This document shows positions 1 to 10,048 of a stretch of 64,000 nt of DNA, piece by piece (within the stretch, counting starts at the first letter, position 1; the number at the start of each line of letters is the position of its first letter). The stretch spans positions 1-64,000 of the forward strand of contig JADDOH010023030.1 in assembly GCA_016648135.1 (NCBI GenBank), written 5' to 3'. The DNA is from Agrypnia vestita. Taxonomy: Eukaryota; Arthropoda; Insecta; Trichoptera; Phryganeidae. The translations under genes were made by a program, and so were the position numbers. The notes beneath the pieces were generated by a model that ran no database searches, had not been told where the DNA came from, and saw only the letters and a list, made by a program, of their open reading frames with translations.

Positions 1-11
1 GTTTTCAAAGT

Positions 12-322
12 CGGTGTCCATCATAACTTCAAAACTACTGCACCGATCCTTTTGAAATTTTGAACACTATTTCTGTACATAATTTACGAAGTAACGCTGG
101 AGACTTTTTTTCAAATTTGTTATTAATTTTTATTTTTTAATAACAAATTAGTCGATATTTTTCGCAAAAAAACGCGTTTTTCCCTTCAAAGTGTTCCAAA
201 AAATTGAAAAATTGAAATTTCAAAAAACCCTCCCAGCGTTACCTGGGAAAATCTATTATCTAACGAATGAACTTTGATTTTTTGATTTCAGATGATTTAG
301 CACCAAGTTATGATGGACACCG
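12..322. repeat. Short element with perfect 18-bp inverted termini
   Basis: The left end (12-29, CGGTGTCCATCATAACTT) is the exact reverse complement of 305-322. Inside the ends, a second weaker inverted pair lies near 92-102 (AACGCTGG) and 231-240 (CCCAGCGTT). The 311-bp size and lack of coding potential fit a MITE. No convincing target duplication is visible, so the superfamily is open. Confidence 0.6.
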
Positions 323-404
323 CAATTCTACTTTTTTCCGAGACACGTCCGAATAATTGCTGCCATTGCCGTATTTCTTAATATTTCGTCTTAAAAATTT
401 TACT

Positions 405-560
405 TTATTATTATTCTTATTAATTAATAATAATAAATTAATAATAATATTATTATTATATAATTAATTTTTTTTATTTTTTATTTAATTAATAAATTAA
501 TTTAATAATAAATTTAAAAAAATATATTTAAATAAATTAATAATTATATTATTCTTTAAA
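405..560. repeat. ATTA/TAA low-complexity tract
   Basis: Almost pure A and T in TTA, ATTA and AATAA blocks, with partial self-complementarity. No coding potential. Confidence 0.8.
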
Positions 561-664
561 TATCATACTTTAATGTACTATTGGTTTTAATAAAGAGATT
601 TTAACTGTGTCGTCACAAAAAATTCACAAAAACATGCCTTTTTTTGTACGAATTGACCTTACCC

Positions 665-953
665 CCCCTTAAGGCCAGCAACGGCCGGGAACACCCAATA
701 TTTAGTACAAAATTCCCAAAAATCATTAAGGCCAATAATGACCACAGTACCCAAATTTAGACTTTGACTTACCAGACCTCACTTGGTAATAAGCTTCCGA
801 TACGAACGGACGGGCTCGCACTGCCCCTTGTGACGGAAATTTATTAACAAGACAATCTGAAGATGCCTGTTGTGATACAGGCGAAACGTCGGTTGACGAA
901 TGGTCCTTCTGAGGACACCAGATTTTGACGCGGGTTACCCCCAAAGAAATGAA

Positions 954-955
<2 letters not shown>
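665..955 (+). repeat. Dispersed repeat family A, copy 1
   Basis: The same ~290-bp sequence recurs at 5060-5340 (+) and 5490-5752 (-). Near its 3' end it has CTGAAGAT (857-864), a five-pair stem GCCTG/CAGGC (865-869 with 878-882), GAAAC (883-887) and GTCGG. A second hairpin GGTCCT/AGGAC follows, then GACGCGGGTTACCCCC, and the unit runs into a (TA)n tract. The first two boxes resemble the hammerhead ribozyme core, but one extra U sits between CUGAAGA and the stem, and I could not place a cleavage helix. The unit may be a retroelement end such as a Penelope terminal repeat; that is inference. Confidence 0.7.

Positions 956-989
<34 letters not shown>
956..989. repeat. (TA)n microsatellite
   Basis: About 16 uninterrupted TA repeats, immediately 3' of repeat family A copy 1. 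The same association is seen at the other family copies. Confidence 0.95.
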
Positions 990-991
<2 letters not shown>

Positions 992-2930
992 TAATACGTG
1001 AGTGGGTAACACGCTTGCCGTGAAATTCTACGTAATTCATAAAAAGTAAAGATATAAATAAATTCGGTAAGCTAACCGCGTTTAGCAAACAGGCCCTAAC
1101 ACGGTGCCAACTCGGGCGATTACCTGGCTGTAAAATTTAAATCTTGAACGCGATACAGTTTCCCCCACTTTGCCTGCAGAGATATGGAAATGTAATTCAC
1201 ACTAACGAGAATCCCGACGCGCTCTGTTCCACTTACTTTCTGTCGCACCAGGGCCCGAGGCGGACGCTGACCTCTGATCATACCTGCCTCGGTGAGAACT
1301 TCTCCAGAGACCAGCCTACTAGAGATCCAGTTTGTAAGTCATATTCAGTTTGTTAGTACTGTGTATACCAAACAATTTGTCTATGGTTATTTAAATCTTT
1401 TCTCTTCCTGTTCCTGTCACTTTTGTGTTGTTATTGCTGTAACCCATCACAGTTATCTAATTTTTGGATTTTGTTGTAGGGCCCTGCTCTTACCTTTCGC
1501 TTAAAGCTTATCCCTCATCTAAGCTTCGTCTACTATTCTGCCAAATTCATTATAATGATTTACTAAATTCTCCACGATGGCATGGATGGTGAGAGGCAAT
1601 TACTGGTGACTGTGGGTGTGAATACAATCGAGGGTTCATTATGTGTTGCGAGCTGGCTGAAGGGAGAAGGTCTCCCAATATCGCATATTCGGATCCTAAT
1701 GTCTTGGGTCAAGCAGATGTCCCCCACTAAGCGGACCGGAGCGCAAACTCCGCTAACGAAACGTGGCCGGAGCTTGCCACCGTAGGATGAATCTTGGCCA
1801 CGAATATTTGTCAACCGACAAATCCCATTGACCTCGTAGCTTCCGATAGTGCCTCATCGAAGATATTTTTCTCTTTTATAATTTTATTGTAGCGGATACA
1901 GGACCATGCCAAGGTCGAAGGTGCGCTGGCCACCCTTATGGCGCCATAACGCAACACATTATATTCTATTGCATTTTAATGTATTTTTTGTATAATAATC
2001 TAGCATATTACATTTCTTTGTCTGCAGCTCCACTTACTTGATTAAAATAGCGAGCTCAGAGATCATTCGTTTTAAATAAGACTTACCTACGCGGTGCAGC
2101 ATGTATGAAATCTTCATAGTGCTCATTAAACTCATTTAATTTAGTTTTCCTAATGATTTATCATTAACGTTTCACTTTTTATTTAACGATTGTACTTTTC
2201 TGATGAAAAATTAATTTTATTTGCAAGCGCACGTATTTGGTACATTATTGCTTTACGGCGTAAATCAGCGTGTTTCATTGTATTTAAGTGGCTGATTATT
2301 TAAGCATTTAACGCTGTGTCAAATTATTAGATTTAATTATACGATTGTTACAAATTTCAGCCTTTCTTTTGTAAAATCGTATCCCATATCTTTTATCTCA
2401 TACATTGACAACATAAATTTAAAGATCTAGATGTGCAGCACTAGCACCGTCTACAAAAGAACTTGGGCCTGGGCATCATGATTTACCGCAGAGGTAGTCG
2501 GTGGATTACAACTGTGTGTGTGCGATTAGACGACACCTTCAGTACCTGTCGAAAACGCGTCGCAGTGTTTCAATAAATATATATATATATATATATACTC
2601 TGGACGGTTTTCCTTTTTATAATTTCGTCCCCCGTTACGCCTGTAATAAGGTGTTAGAATCCGTACTCATAAATCATATTATCGTATGTGTTTATTAATC
2701 TATTGTTTTTGTTAGGACGCTAAACAAAAATAAACGCATGGGTATATATTACTTTTTAAGTTTTATTTATTCATTGTATTTTGTGTATACAGATATGATG
2801 AATATAAATTGAATGTAGGGAAATATGCTGTTGTTAATGTTTGATCAGCTCAAACATTACTGGGCGGTATTATGATAAACAATAAGTATTATTGTCATTC
2901 TGTTAAAGTTAAAAAAAATATATGTTTATT
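990..2930. other. No gene recognised
   Basis: Mostly unique-looking AT-rich DNA. A GC-richer patch at 1140-1345 ends near a good splice-donor-like GTAAGT (1334-1339), and another lies at 1565-1800. Both strands of the second patch have reading frames of about 70-80 codons, but neither resembles a known protein. A TA microsatellite lies at 2576-2597. I see nothing else supportable. Confidence 0.5.
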
Positions 2931-2934
2931 AATC

Positions 2935-3088
2935 AAGTGGCGGCGCCCTAATCATGAATCAAACGGGTTTCAACCAAAACTTTTTTCCCTTTATGATTTT
3001 TTTACGTCATATAAATATAATGCGGCCCGCGTAACTTAACAAACATATGTATGTGGCCCGAAGAAAAAAAAAAGGTTGAGTACCGCTG
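2935..3088. mobile_element. hAT-type transposon end (relic)
   Basis: Read on the minus strand, 3088-3074 gives CAGCGGTACTCAACC followed by a T-run and a GCGGGCC patch. That matches the terminal repeat style of the Charlie/SPIN branch of hAT elements. The outer edge falls exactly where a LINE endonuclease frame starts (3088), so the element probably inserted into that LINE. I could not find the opposite end or an 8-bp target duplication, so it is a partial relic. Confidence 0.5.
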
Positions 3089-3345
3089 ATCTAAACATAC
3101 GCTCGATTAGAAAAATTTTGACGACTTTCTTGCATGACACAAAATGTAATTGTTTGTCAGAAGTAAATATCCATGCTGAAGAAACGAACTTGCATAATAT
3201 TCCAAACTACAACTTGTTTACAAGCACAAGAAGCTATAAAATAGATGGTGGCATAATTTTGTAGGTCCGAAAGGAACATAAGTTTACTGCACAAGACGAA
3301 GTTGCACGAAGTCTTCTTAGTCCCGGATTAGCTACGAGTACATAA
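3088..3345 (+). pseudogene. LINE endonuclease fragment (APE type)
   Basis: The frame starting at 3088 reads DLNIRSIRK, then CLSEVNIHAEETN and IPNYNLFTSTRSYK, a pattern typical of the N-terminal APE endonuclease of Jockey/CR1-like LINEs (an N-x-RS start, an L-x-E box and a GGGI-like box). One in-frame TAG (3262-3264) interrupts it and the same frame continues to TAA at 3343-3345. Compared with the usual domain it lacks part of the region between the first two boxes and everything after about 85 residues. The upstream edge is the hAT end at 3088. It is dead. Assignment to an APE-type LINE is fairly secure; the clade is inferred. Confidence 0.6.
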
Positions 3346-4862
3346 ATACACCAGAATTAATTATTTTATTCTCACCGTCTACGCTATCCGTTTTTGGATT
3401 GTCATTAAACAACGAATTGTAAATGTTGATATTCATAACACAGATTATTCTGGTTAGTTATTAGTTAATAAAATAAATAATATTTAAATGTCTTAGAAAT
3501 TATCGAATGCGGCTCAGTTTCGGAAGATTTTACACATAATCCATTTAAAAAAATATATAATTTAATGGTTTTAAAATAACTAATTATTGATATTTTACAA
3601 TCTTATAAAATCTTTTTGAATTTATAATAGAATTGAATCATGCAACTTGATACAGTTTCGGAAGATTTTTCAAATTATTTTGTATTTAAAGATTTTTATC
3701 CTTCGACCGTTGTAGTACCTACACCTACGATTGATCATTTTTACTCATTAAACATTGCATAGCGAAATTGTCTATTCACTCAAATAAAATTCTTTAACGC
3801 TGGAGTAAAATTAGTATACGCTCTATGTATTTATTTTGTCTCCTGGTATATATATATATATACATATCAACTACCCAAAGCCTTGTCAAAATTATAGCCA
3901 AGTGGGTGATATTCGGTTTTGCAGAACGCTTCTTTATCCACTGCGCTCTTTCGTTTATGTGACGTATAAAAAATATTAGTATAAGAGTAAAAAAAAATAA
4001 AAAATAATATAAAACACAAGTTCATCATATTCCCCCATCATAGACATGTTAGATCCCTTTTAAAAGAGAAATTATTTCTCGTGTTTAATTGTGTTCTAAA
4101 TATATATTTTTTAATGCTTACGTTTTAGCTAACTGAATGAACTCGTATATCCTAGCTGATTGTGATGAAAGTTGCTTCAAAGCTTTCGACCGAACTAGTT
4201 TCGGTTAGATATGTAGTAAGTGTATGTATTCCGGTACGCGGAAGACCGCGCGCGGCCCGATGCCAGCGAGCGAATTCTCGCCCCCTTAGGATACTCTCAT
4301 TACGTTCCGGGTTGCCCGGCCAAAGGTTTTAGAATGAAATTGTGTCCCCTCTTAAAACATATTCAGCGGGTTTCCACAAGTTTTCGGCATCAAAATATCT
4401 AGTAATCTTAATTGAAATAAGATCGTGTGTTCTGCACACACAATTCCGCGCAGCATTCGTCTACGCAGACAATAAAAAATATACGAGTAATCTAATCTAC
4501 AGTAAGTAAATCTACATTTTAATCGCTGTATTTGTTCTCTACTGTGATTTTGATGGCTCAGTTAATTAAAATATTAATTCATTTCTATTTTAGATTAAGT
4601 AATTATTAATAATGCTTGGAATAATATTAATGTTCCTCGAGATTTATATAAATGTTTAAGCTTCTGCTTATGATTTTTACGCATATATCACAAAATATAA
4701 AATATATAGTAATTTTGTTACATGACAACACTAAATATACAATATTTGTCAATAGAAAATAAGCTATTTACCATATTCAAAGGGTTTTTGCCTAATATTT
4801 GAAGTACAAATTTAGTTGAGTAAATTTATTTAACTATTAGCACATATTAAGATTTTAACTCA
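3346..4862. other. No gene recognised
   Basis: AT-rich DNA with a short TA tract near 3846-3862. A GC-rich patch at 4230-4330 includes a 60-codon open frame that I do not recognise. Nothing else can be supported. Confidence 0.5.
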
Positions 4863-4863
4863 C

Positions 4864-5045
4864 AATCATCCTGGCCCTTGCCCTGAACAGTCGGGTTTAC
4901 TCGTCCGGTTTTGGGCAGGATCCAAGATAAAAGGCCCTTGAGAATGAATAAAGTTATGTATTCGAAATGTCGGAGTGTAAAAGTCCTTTTCGGGACTATT
5001 TGACGCGGGTTCCCCCAGAAAATAATTCGTATATAATCGTATATA
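4864..5045 (+). repeat. Dispersed repeat family B, copy 1
   Basis: Homologous to 31765-31951. The shared body includes GAACAGTCGGGTTTACTCGT and a second GGCCCTTGAGAAT block. The structured core is TTGAGAAT (4938-4945), stem GAATA (4946-4950) with TATTC (4959-4963), then GAAAT and GTCGG. The stem sequence differs from the other copy (GAGCAG/CTGTTC) but still pairs, which is compensatory change. A 3' block GACGCGGGTTCCCCC is shared with family A, and TA-rich DNA follows. Confidence 0.65.
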
Positions 5046-5059
5046 TTGCAATTGTTGGC

Positions 5060-5340
5060 AAACGCCATTACGGCCAACAACGGCCGGGAATACCCAATAT
5101 TCAATACCAAATTCCGAAAAACCATTAAGGCTAATAATGACCGAAGTACCCAAATTTAGATTTTAACTTGCCAGACCTCACTGGGTAGTAAGCTTCCGAT
5201 ATGAACGGACATGCTCGCACTGCCTTTCGTGACGGCATCCTGAAGATGCCTCTTGTGATTCAGGCGAAACATCGATTGACGAATGACCCTTCTGAGGACC
5301 AGATTTTGACGCGGGTTACCCCCAAAGAAATTAATACTAA
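5060..5340 (+). repeat. Dispersed repeat family A, copy 2
   Basis: Direct-orientation copy of the 665-955 unit, lacking the ~15-bp block containing TTATTAACAAG that the other two copies have. The hammerhead-like core lies at 5240-5274; its stem is reduced to GCCT/AGGC and the 3' box reads GAAACATCG. It forms one arm of a long inverted repeat with 5490-5752. Confidence 0.75.
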
Positions 5341-5489
5341 CATATATATATATATATATATATATGAATACAAAGAAATGAATACTAACATTTCTAATAC
5401 CCGTGAAAACCTTTACTATAAAGAGGATATTATATATATAATATATATATATAGTTATATCATATATTATAATATATATATGTTATAAT
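5341..5489. repeat. TA-rich spacer between inverted copies
   Basis: (TA)n at 5341-5365, a short non-repetitive piece with CTAATACCCGTGAAAACC, then more TA at 5430-5485. It forms the loop of the family A inverted pair. Confidence 0.8.
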
Positions 5490-5752
5490 GAAGGTTTTCG
5501 CGGGTGTTAAAAATGTTAGTATTAATTTCTTTGGGGGTAACCCGCGTCAAAATCTGGTCCTCAGAAGGACCATTCGTCAACCGACGTTTCGCCTGAATCA
5601 CAACAGGCATCTTCACGATGCCTTGTTAATAAATTTCCGTCACGAGAGGCAGTGCGAGCATGTCCGTTCATATCGGAAGCTTACTACCAAGTGAGGTCTG
5701 GCAAGTTAAAATCTAAATTTGGGTACTTCGGTCATTATTAGCCTTAATGGTG
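5490..5752 (-). repeat. Dispersed repeat family A, copy 3 (inverted)
   Basis: Reverse-complement copy of the family A unit and the best match to copy 2. The core lies at 5581-5616 on the minus strand; its first box reads GTGAAGAT, a one-base change from CTGAAGAT. Beyond the core the conserved 3' part continues through TAACACCCGCGAAAACC, which also occurs in family C at 5878-5935. Confidence 0.75.
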
Positions 5753-5877
5753 TGTATATATATATATACCTATATATATATATATTAGATATATATATAT
5801 ATATATATATATAGATAATATAATATAAATATATAAATATATATATAATATTATATATATACATAATAAATATGTTA
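5753..5877. repeat. TA-rich microsatellite block
   Basis: Imperfect (TA)n with AT-only interruptions between family A copy 3 and family C. Confidence 0.85.
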
Positions 5878-6080
5878 AATCGAAGGCTTTCACGGGTACA
5901 AGATAGGTTAGTTCTAACTACTCTGGGGGTAACCCGTGTAAAATTTTGGTCGTCAGGACCAGTCGTCTGCCGACGTTTCGAACAGATCTCTCTGCTCATC
6001 TTCAGGGCGCTTTTCGATGAGCTACTTCTCCGAAAAGCGCACAACCGTTCGGGTCCGGAGCTCACCGTCAAGAGAGAGTT
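5878..6080 (-). repeat. Dispersed repeat family C
   Basis: On the minus strand the core is CTGAAGAT, stem GAGCAG with CTGTTC, then GAAACGTCGG (5970-6005). A small hairpin and a block ending CGGGTTACCCCC follow, then CTAACC and TACCCGTGAAAGCC. Its 5' body differs from families A and B, so three different bodies share one 3' structured module. Confidence 0.6.
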
Positions 6081-6794
6081 TGTGGAGGAGTGGGTTTCTC
6101 CAGCGACGCCGGTAATGCGTTTTGCTCGACTTCTAGTGATACGTGTATTATTAAATAGTGAAATTGTTGGATTTTCTAATTGCTTCGGTGTTTCCATTGT
6201 GATATGCGGTTCATTATTATATTAATAATATTATTTGCATTAGGAATGTGATTATTATTATTATTACTAAGTATGTTATTCCATGCGTTTGGAAGTCGAG
6301 TGCTGTCGTCTCTGTTGTTCATTATATGACTATTTCTTTTGTTTATTTCAATTAACTCTATGTAAATTCTAAATGTTTCATTATTGAGACTAGCGACTAC
6401 TTTTGAACAAGGGAAGAAGTTAATTTCCGATTTTTTTATCGACGTGATGTTCAGAGACGCGTGCCGAGATTCTTCGATTTGATCTATGTAGGTTTTGGTA
6501 CAGTCCCCGCGTGGTATTTCGTGTACCCCGTGCGATTATAGAGGTACTTTATCCTTTGGACTTCTAAAAAAAGATGAAGAAAAAACAGTGCGGATATTAT
6601 ACTCGTATTTATTTACTAATCAACTTATTTTATCTGTGGTTCCCTTTACGTATGGTAAGAATGCGGTAGCGAGTGGTATGGTTTCTATTAATGTATGTTT
6701 TTATCATTATTATTGGTATTTTTACTTGTATGTTTGTTGTATGTTGAAGTTCGAGAAATCGTTGCACTTAAGCGCACTGCATTATATGATTTTC
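6081..6794. other. No gene recognised
   Basis: AT-rich DNA with an AATAAT-type low-complexity stretch at 6222-6275. I see no supported gene. Confidence 0.5.
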
Positions 6795-7505
6795 TAGAGG
6801 TTCGTACCCGGCGTTGCATGGGTTAAGGATTGAGTTGAAAATAAAAGGGGAGGGAGGATATGTCACTTTTCTTACCCGCGGGGTCCAAAGGAATAAGTTT
6901 ACAAATTTTGAGTCCGATCGGTCGAACTGTATAGATTTTCATCGAAAATATATCAGGGAGAGGGGAAGGGGTAAAGAGGAGGGGAAAAATGTAGTTTGTG
7001 TTATCTGCCGAGTCCTAACGAATAAGTTTACAAATTTTGAGTCCGATCGGTCGAACGGTCCAGATTTGCATCGAAAATATGTCAGGGGGAGGGGAAGGGG
7101 TATGAGAATAGGGGGGAATGTCACACATGTTAATTGCCGAGTCCCTAAGAATAAGTTTTCAAATTTTGAGTCCGATCGGTCAAAGGTACAGATTTGCATA
7201 AAAATATGTCAGGGGGAGGGGAAGGCGTATGGAATAGGAGGGAAATGTTGCCAATGTTACCCGCCGAGTCCTAAAGAATAAGTTTCCAAATTTTGAGTCC
7301 GATCGGTCAAACGGTATAGATTTGCATCGAAAATATGACAGGGGGAGGGGAAGGGGTATGAAATTAGGGGGGAAATGTTGCCCATGTTACCCGCCGGGTC
7401 CTAAAGCATAAGTATGCCAAATTTGAATGGAATCGGACGAACGGTGTGGATTTGTATAGAGAACAGACAGATAGACAGAAATTGAATTTTATAGGTATAG
7501 ATTTA
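6795..7505 (+). repeat. Dispersed repeat with CCCGGCGTTGC head, copy 1
   Basis: Begins with TTCGTACCCGGCGTTGCA. The same head occurs at 49745 (+) and 8641-8673 (-). The middle is a tandem array and the end is an ACAGACAGATAGACAG block followed by an AT tail, a layout common in insect LINE/SINE 3' regions. No intact protein is encoded; the long open frame across the array reflects repeat units whose length is close to a multiple of three. Confidence 0.65.
6892..7440 (+). repeat. Tandem array, ~129-bp unit
   Basis: Units start with AATAAGTTT-like sequence at about 6892, 7021, 7150, 7277 and 7407, a period of 127-130 bp. Each contains TTTGAGTCCGATCGGTC, a GATTTGCATCGAAAATAT block and a polypurine GGGGAGGGGAAGGGGTA block. 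Confidence 0.85.
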
Positions 7506-8459
7506 TTTTTTTATCATTCGATAATTATTATAAGTAATTTATATTTAGAAAAGTTATTAAAATTATTTGCTATTTAGTCTCCTGAACTGATAAATCAAAA
7601 AGGAGTATAGTAAGAAATTAATATATTATGGGGAGAGTGGCATGATTGTTCTAGAGCTCGGAGGAAGGACTTCATTAAATCATGAACTCTACCACCGTAA
7701 TAGCGGGTGATCTGTGAATGGATATGGCGAAGTACTAAGCGACGGCGGCGACACGTTCTAGTGTACGAGTTTCCATTCGATGAATAAGAAATGAGAGCGC
7801 TACCCATGCTTTAGCACCGGAAGTAGAAATAGTGAAATCCCTAGCGGGTTTTCAATATTGTGTATTAAGATGAACCTCCACCAATAATAGAATATATTGG
7901 AGCTTTGCGGTGACTAAGAAAATAATAAATCTACTTAATTTTGTATAGATAGAATGTGAACGTTGGTAGGGAAGACATCCACTACCCAGATTTTTACACA
8001 GGAAATTAACAATTAGGAATAAGTATATCCTCCAGGTGTGCGATGATTTAAATATTAAGAATCGTTTAGTTAAATTGAAGATCTTTACTTTGTGTTAATA
8101 AGCTGTCAAATAAGCAGACTTTGAATGAGGCAATGAAAATAATCTGAGAAGCAAAACGAAAAACAGGTTAACAATAGAGTTAATTTTTTTTTTATTAAAA
8201 CACTCATTAGTCTGAAATAACACTGTAATTACTCCATTAAAATAAAACATACGTTAAGTTTAGAAACAGAGGCATTCGACAAAGCATTAATTAATTCTTT
8301 AAAATTAAAGAAGTTCGTTTTCTATTTTAGGATTTCACGAGAAGCACATTAGGCAACGTTCCATTTAACGTGTTGTTGTATGGAACTATCGTCCGATTAA
8401 AATAAATTTGAATCATGAATAATTTTATTTATGTCAAGTTATTAAGATGAACCTATCTA
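7506..8459. other. No gene recognised
   Basis: AT-rich intergenic DNA. Short open frames on either strand have no recognisable similarity. Confidence 0.5.
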
Positions 8460-8560
8460 TTAGGACCTTACCTATGAAATTGCCGTTTTCTAGTTGATGT
8501 TCGATATCTTCCATTCGACTTGGAATTCCAAATTCAAATGAAAGTCAAATGTATATGAGT
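8460..8560 (+). mobile_element. mariner left-end relic
   Basis: TTAGGACCTTACCTATGAAA at 8460 matches the terminal repeat of the intact mariner at 13805 with only a few changes. The similarity continues weakly (GGAATTCCAAAT) for about 90 bp. No transposase or right end follows. It is a truncated or related non-autonomous copy. Confidence 0.6.
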
Positions 8561-8640
8561 CGTGCTACTAATGCTGGATAGACGGCACGCAATATCAACG
8601 ATATGTATGGACCAGGTATTTCAAATGGACACACTGTGAG

Positions 8641-8673
8641 TTTTCCCGGGCAACGCTGGGTACGAACAGCTAC
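8641..8673 (-). repeat. Fragment of the CCCGGCGTTGC-head repeat
   Basis: On the minus strand it reads TAGCTGTTCGTACCCAGCGT followed by TGCCCGGG, the same head as at 6795 and 49745. No tandem array is attached. Confidence 0.6.
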
Positions 8674-9312
8674 AAATTATAAAACAGATACAAATTATAA
8701 TCTATACGTTATGCCTATTCGAAAAAAAATTGGCAACTAAGTGCCACGACAACTTTCAAGAAATTTACGGCTTCGCATACGGCATTTCGTAACATCTGAT
8801 GGCGATACAATGGTTTACACACTTTTTATTTTTATTCATTAAATGATATCTTTGAAAAATTGTGTTTTTAGTCAATTTTTAAAAACTGCGGCATCTACCT
8901 CGCACTTACCTATGTGCTGTAAATCGAAGGATGAAGATGACTGGCCACTAATCAGTAAATAAAAAACAACAACTTAATTGTAATATTACTTTCGGTGACC
9001 CGATTATTAAAACCGCATTTATTTATTAAATCTTCATACCAAAAAATATTATATATATTATATATATATATATATTCTTAATATTTTACAAATTAAAGGC
9101 TTCTGCCGTGAGCATCTCCAAGATGGAAATTGGTCACCAGACGAGTGTTTTACCGCTAAACTAACCAAACTCGCTAAAAACAATAGAAAGTAACCCTTTC
9201 ATCTACAAGTATCATACTTCAAAAAGAAATCACCTAAATTCCACATATTTATTGTTAAAAACTTTCATCGATTTTATTCAACACTTTTATTTTATTCAAT
9301 TTCAAATCTTTT
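8674..9312. other. No gene recognised
   Basis: AT-rich DNA with a TA microsatellite near 9045-9075. Confidence 0.5.
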
Positions 9313-9484
9313 TTTTTACGCTTCAACAGGTCAGGAGGCCCAATTACAGAAGCGAAATACATCACAAAACACCCAGGCTAGAGTAAATCACATAGATTAA
9401 ATTGTGACCTCACCGGGAATCGAACCCGGAACCCTCGGTTTGGGAAGCCAGCGTCATACCCACTACGCACTACGAGGGCCGCCT
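9313..9484 (-). repeat. tRNA-derived SINE, copy 1
   Basis: On the minus strand a tRNA-like head contains an A-box-like TAGTGCGTAGTGGG and a B box GGTTCGATTCC within GGGTTCCGGGTTCGATTCCC. A tRNA-unrelated body follows, then TTGAAGCG and an A-rich tail. A second copy lies at 24911-25078 with the same order and the same TTGAAGCG end. The head does not fold as a clean tRNA with 7-bp acceptor pairing, so it is a SINE and not a tRNA gene. Confidence 0.8.
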
Positions 9485-10040
9485 ATGATTGATTTATGAT
9501 TGACAATAAGTTTTTTTTCGATTTTTGGGAATATTTCGACTGACGAATTAAAATAATATAGGTATTTTAATTTACTGTATCTTGCAAACAGACGATACTG
9601 GTTTTCATTTTCAAAATATTATAAATAAAGTCTCGAGATACTCTTTGAAATGCTGATGATGCCTTTGAAATACTAACAGAAATATATTTCAAAGTAACTC
9701 GTAATATATATACCGATTTGAAATATTTCAACATCCTTTACAGCATTTTTCAAACAAGGCTTTTAGGAAGTGATCTAAATTTTAGAATAATATAACATAA
9801 TACAATAAGTTTAATAATAGGACACAATTTGTCATTAACTATAGCAACATTGAGTTGCTATAACCAATAACAAATCTAAATAGATAGGGTTTTCATTTAT
9901 TTATATTTTTTATTTATTTAATTAATATATATATATATATATTATTTTATTACAAAGATTCCTTGAAAATATTCACAATTTTTTTTGTATTATGTATATA
10001 CCTCACCAAAAAGAATTACGATTCTTATGTGTAGTTAGGG
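9485..10040. other. AT-rich spacer with possible LINE 3' end
   Basis: Contains a TA tract at 9921-9942. The stretch 9995-10035 (CTCACCAAAAAGAATTAC, then ATTCTTATGTG) resembles the 3' tail at 50808-50850 of a minus-strand LINE. The similarity is short, so this is a weak call. Confidence 0.4.
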
Positions 10041-10048
10041 ATTCCTAT

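Noticed and set aside
5706..6197. 163-codon minus frame across repeat family C and TA tracts
   Set aside because: Poly-Ile/Tyr from (TA)n plus repeat sequence; not a gene.
6814..7281. 155-codon open frame
   Set aside because: It is produced by tandem repeat units whose length is close to a multiple of three; no protein similarity.
9405..9484. Possible tRNA gene (B box and anticodon-like loop) on the minus strand
   Set aside because: Acceptor pairing is poor and the sequence continues into a body and A-rich tail shared with 24911-25078, so it is a SINE head.
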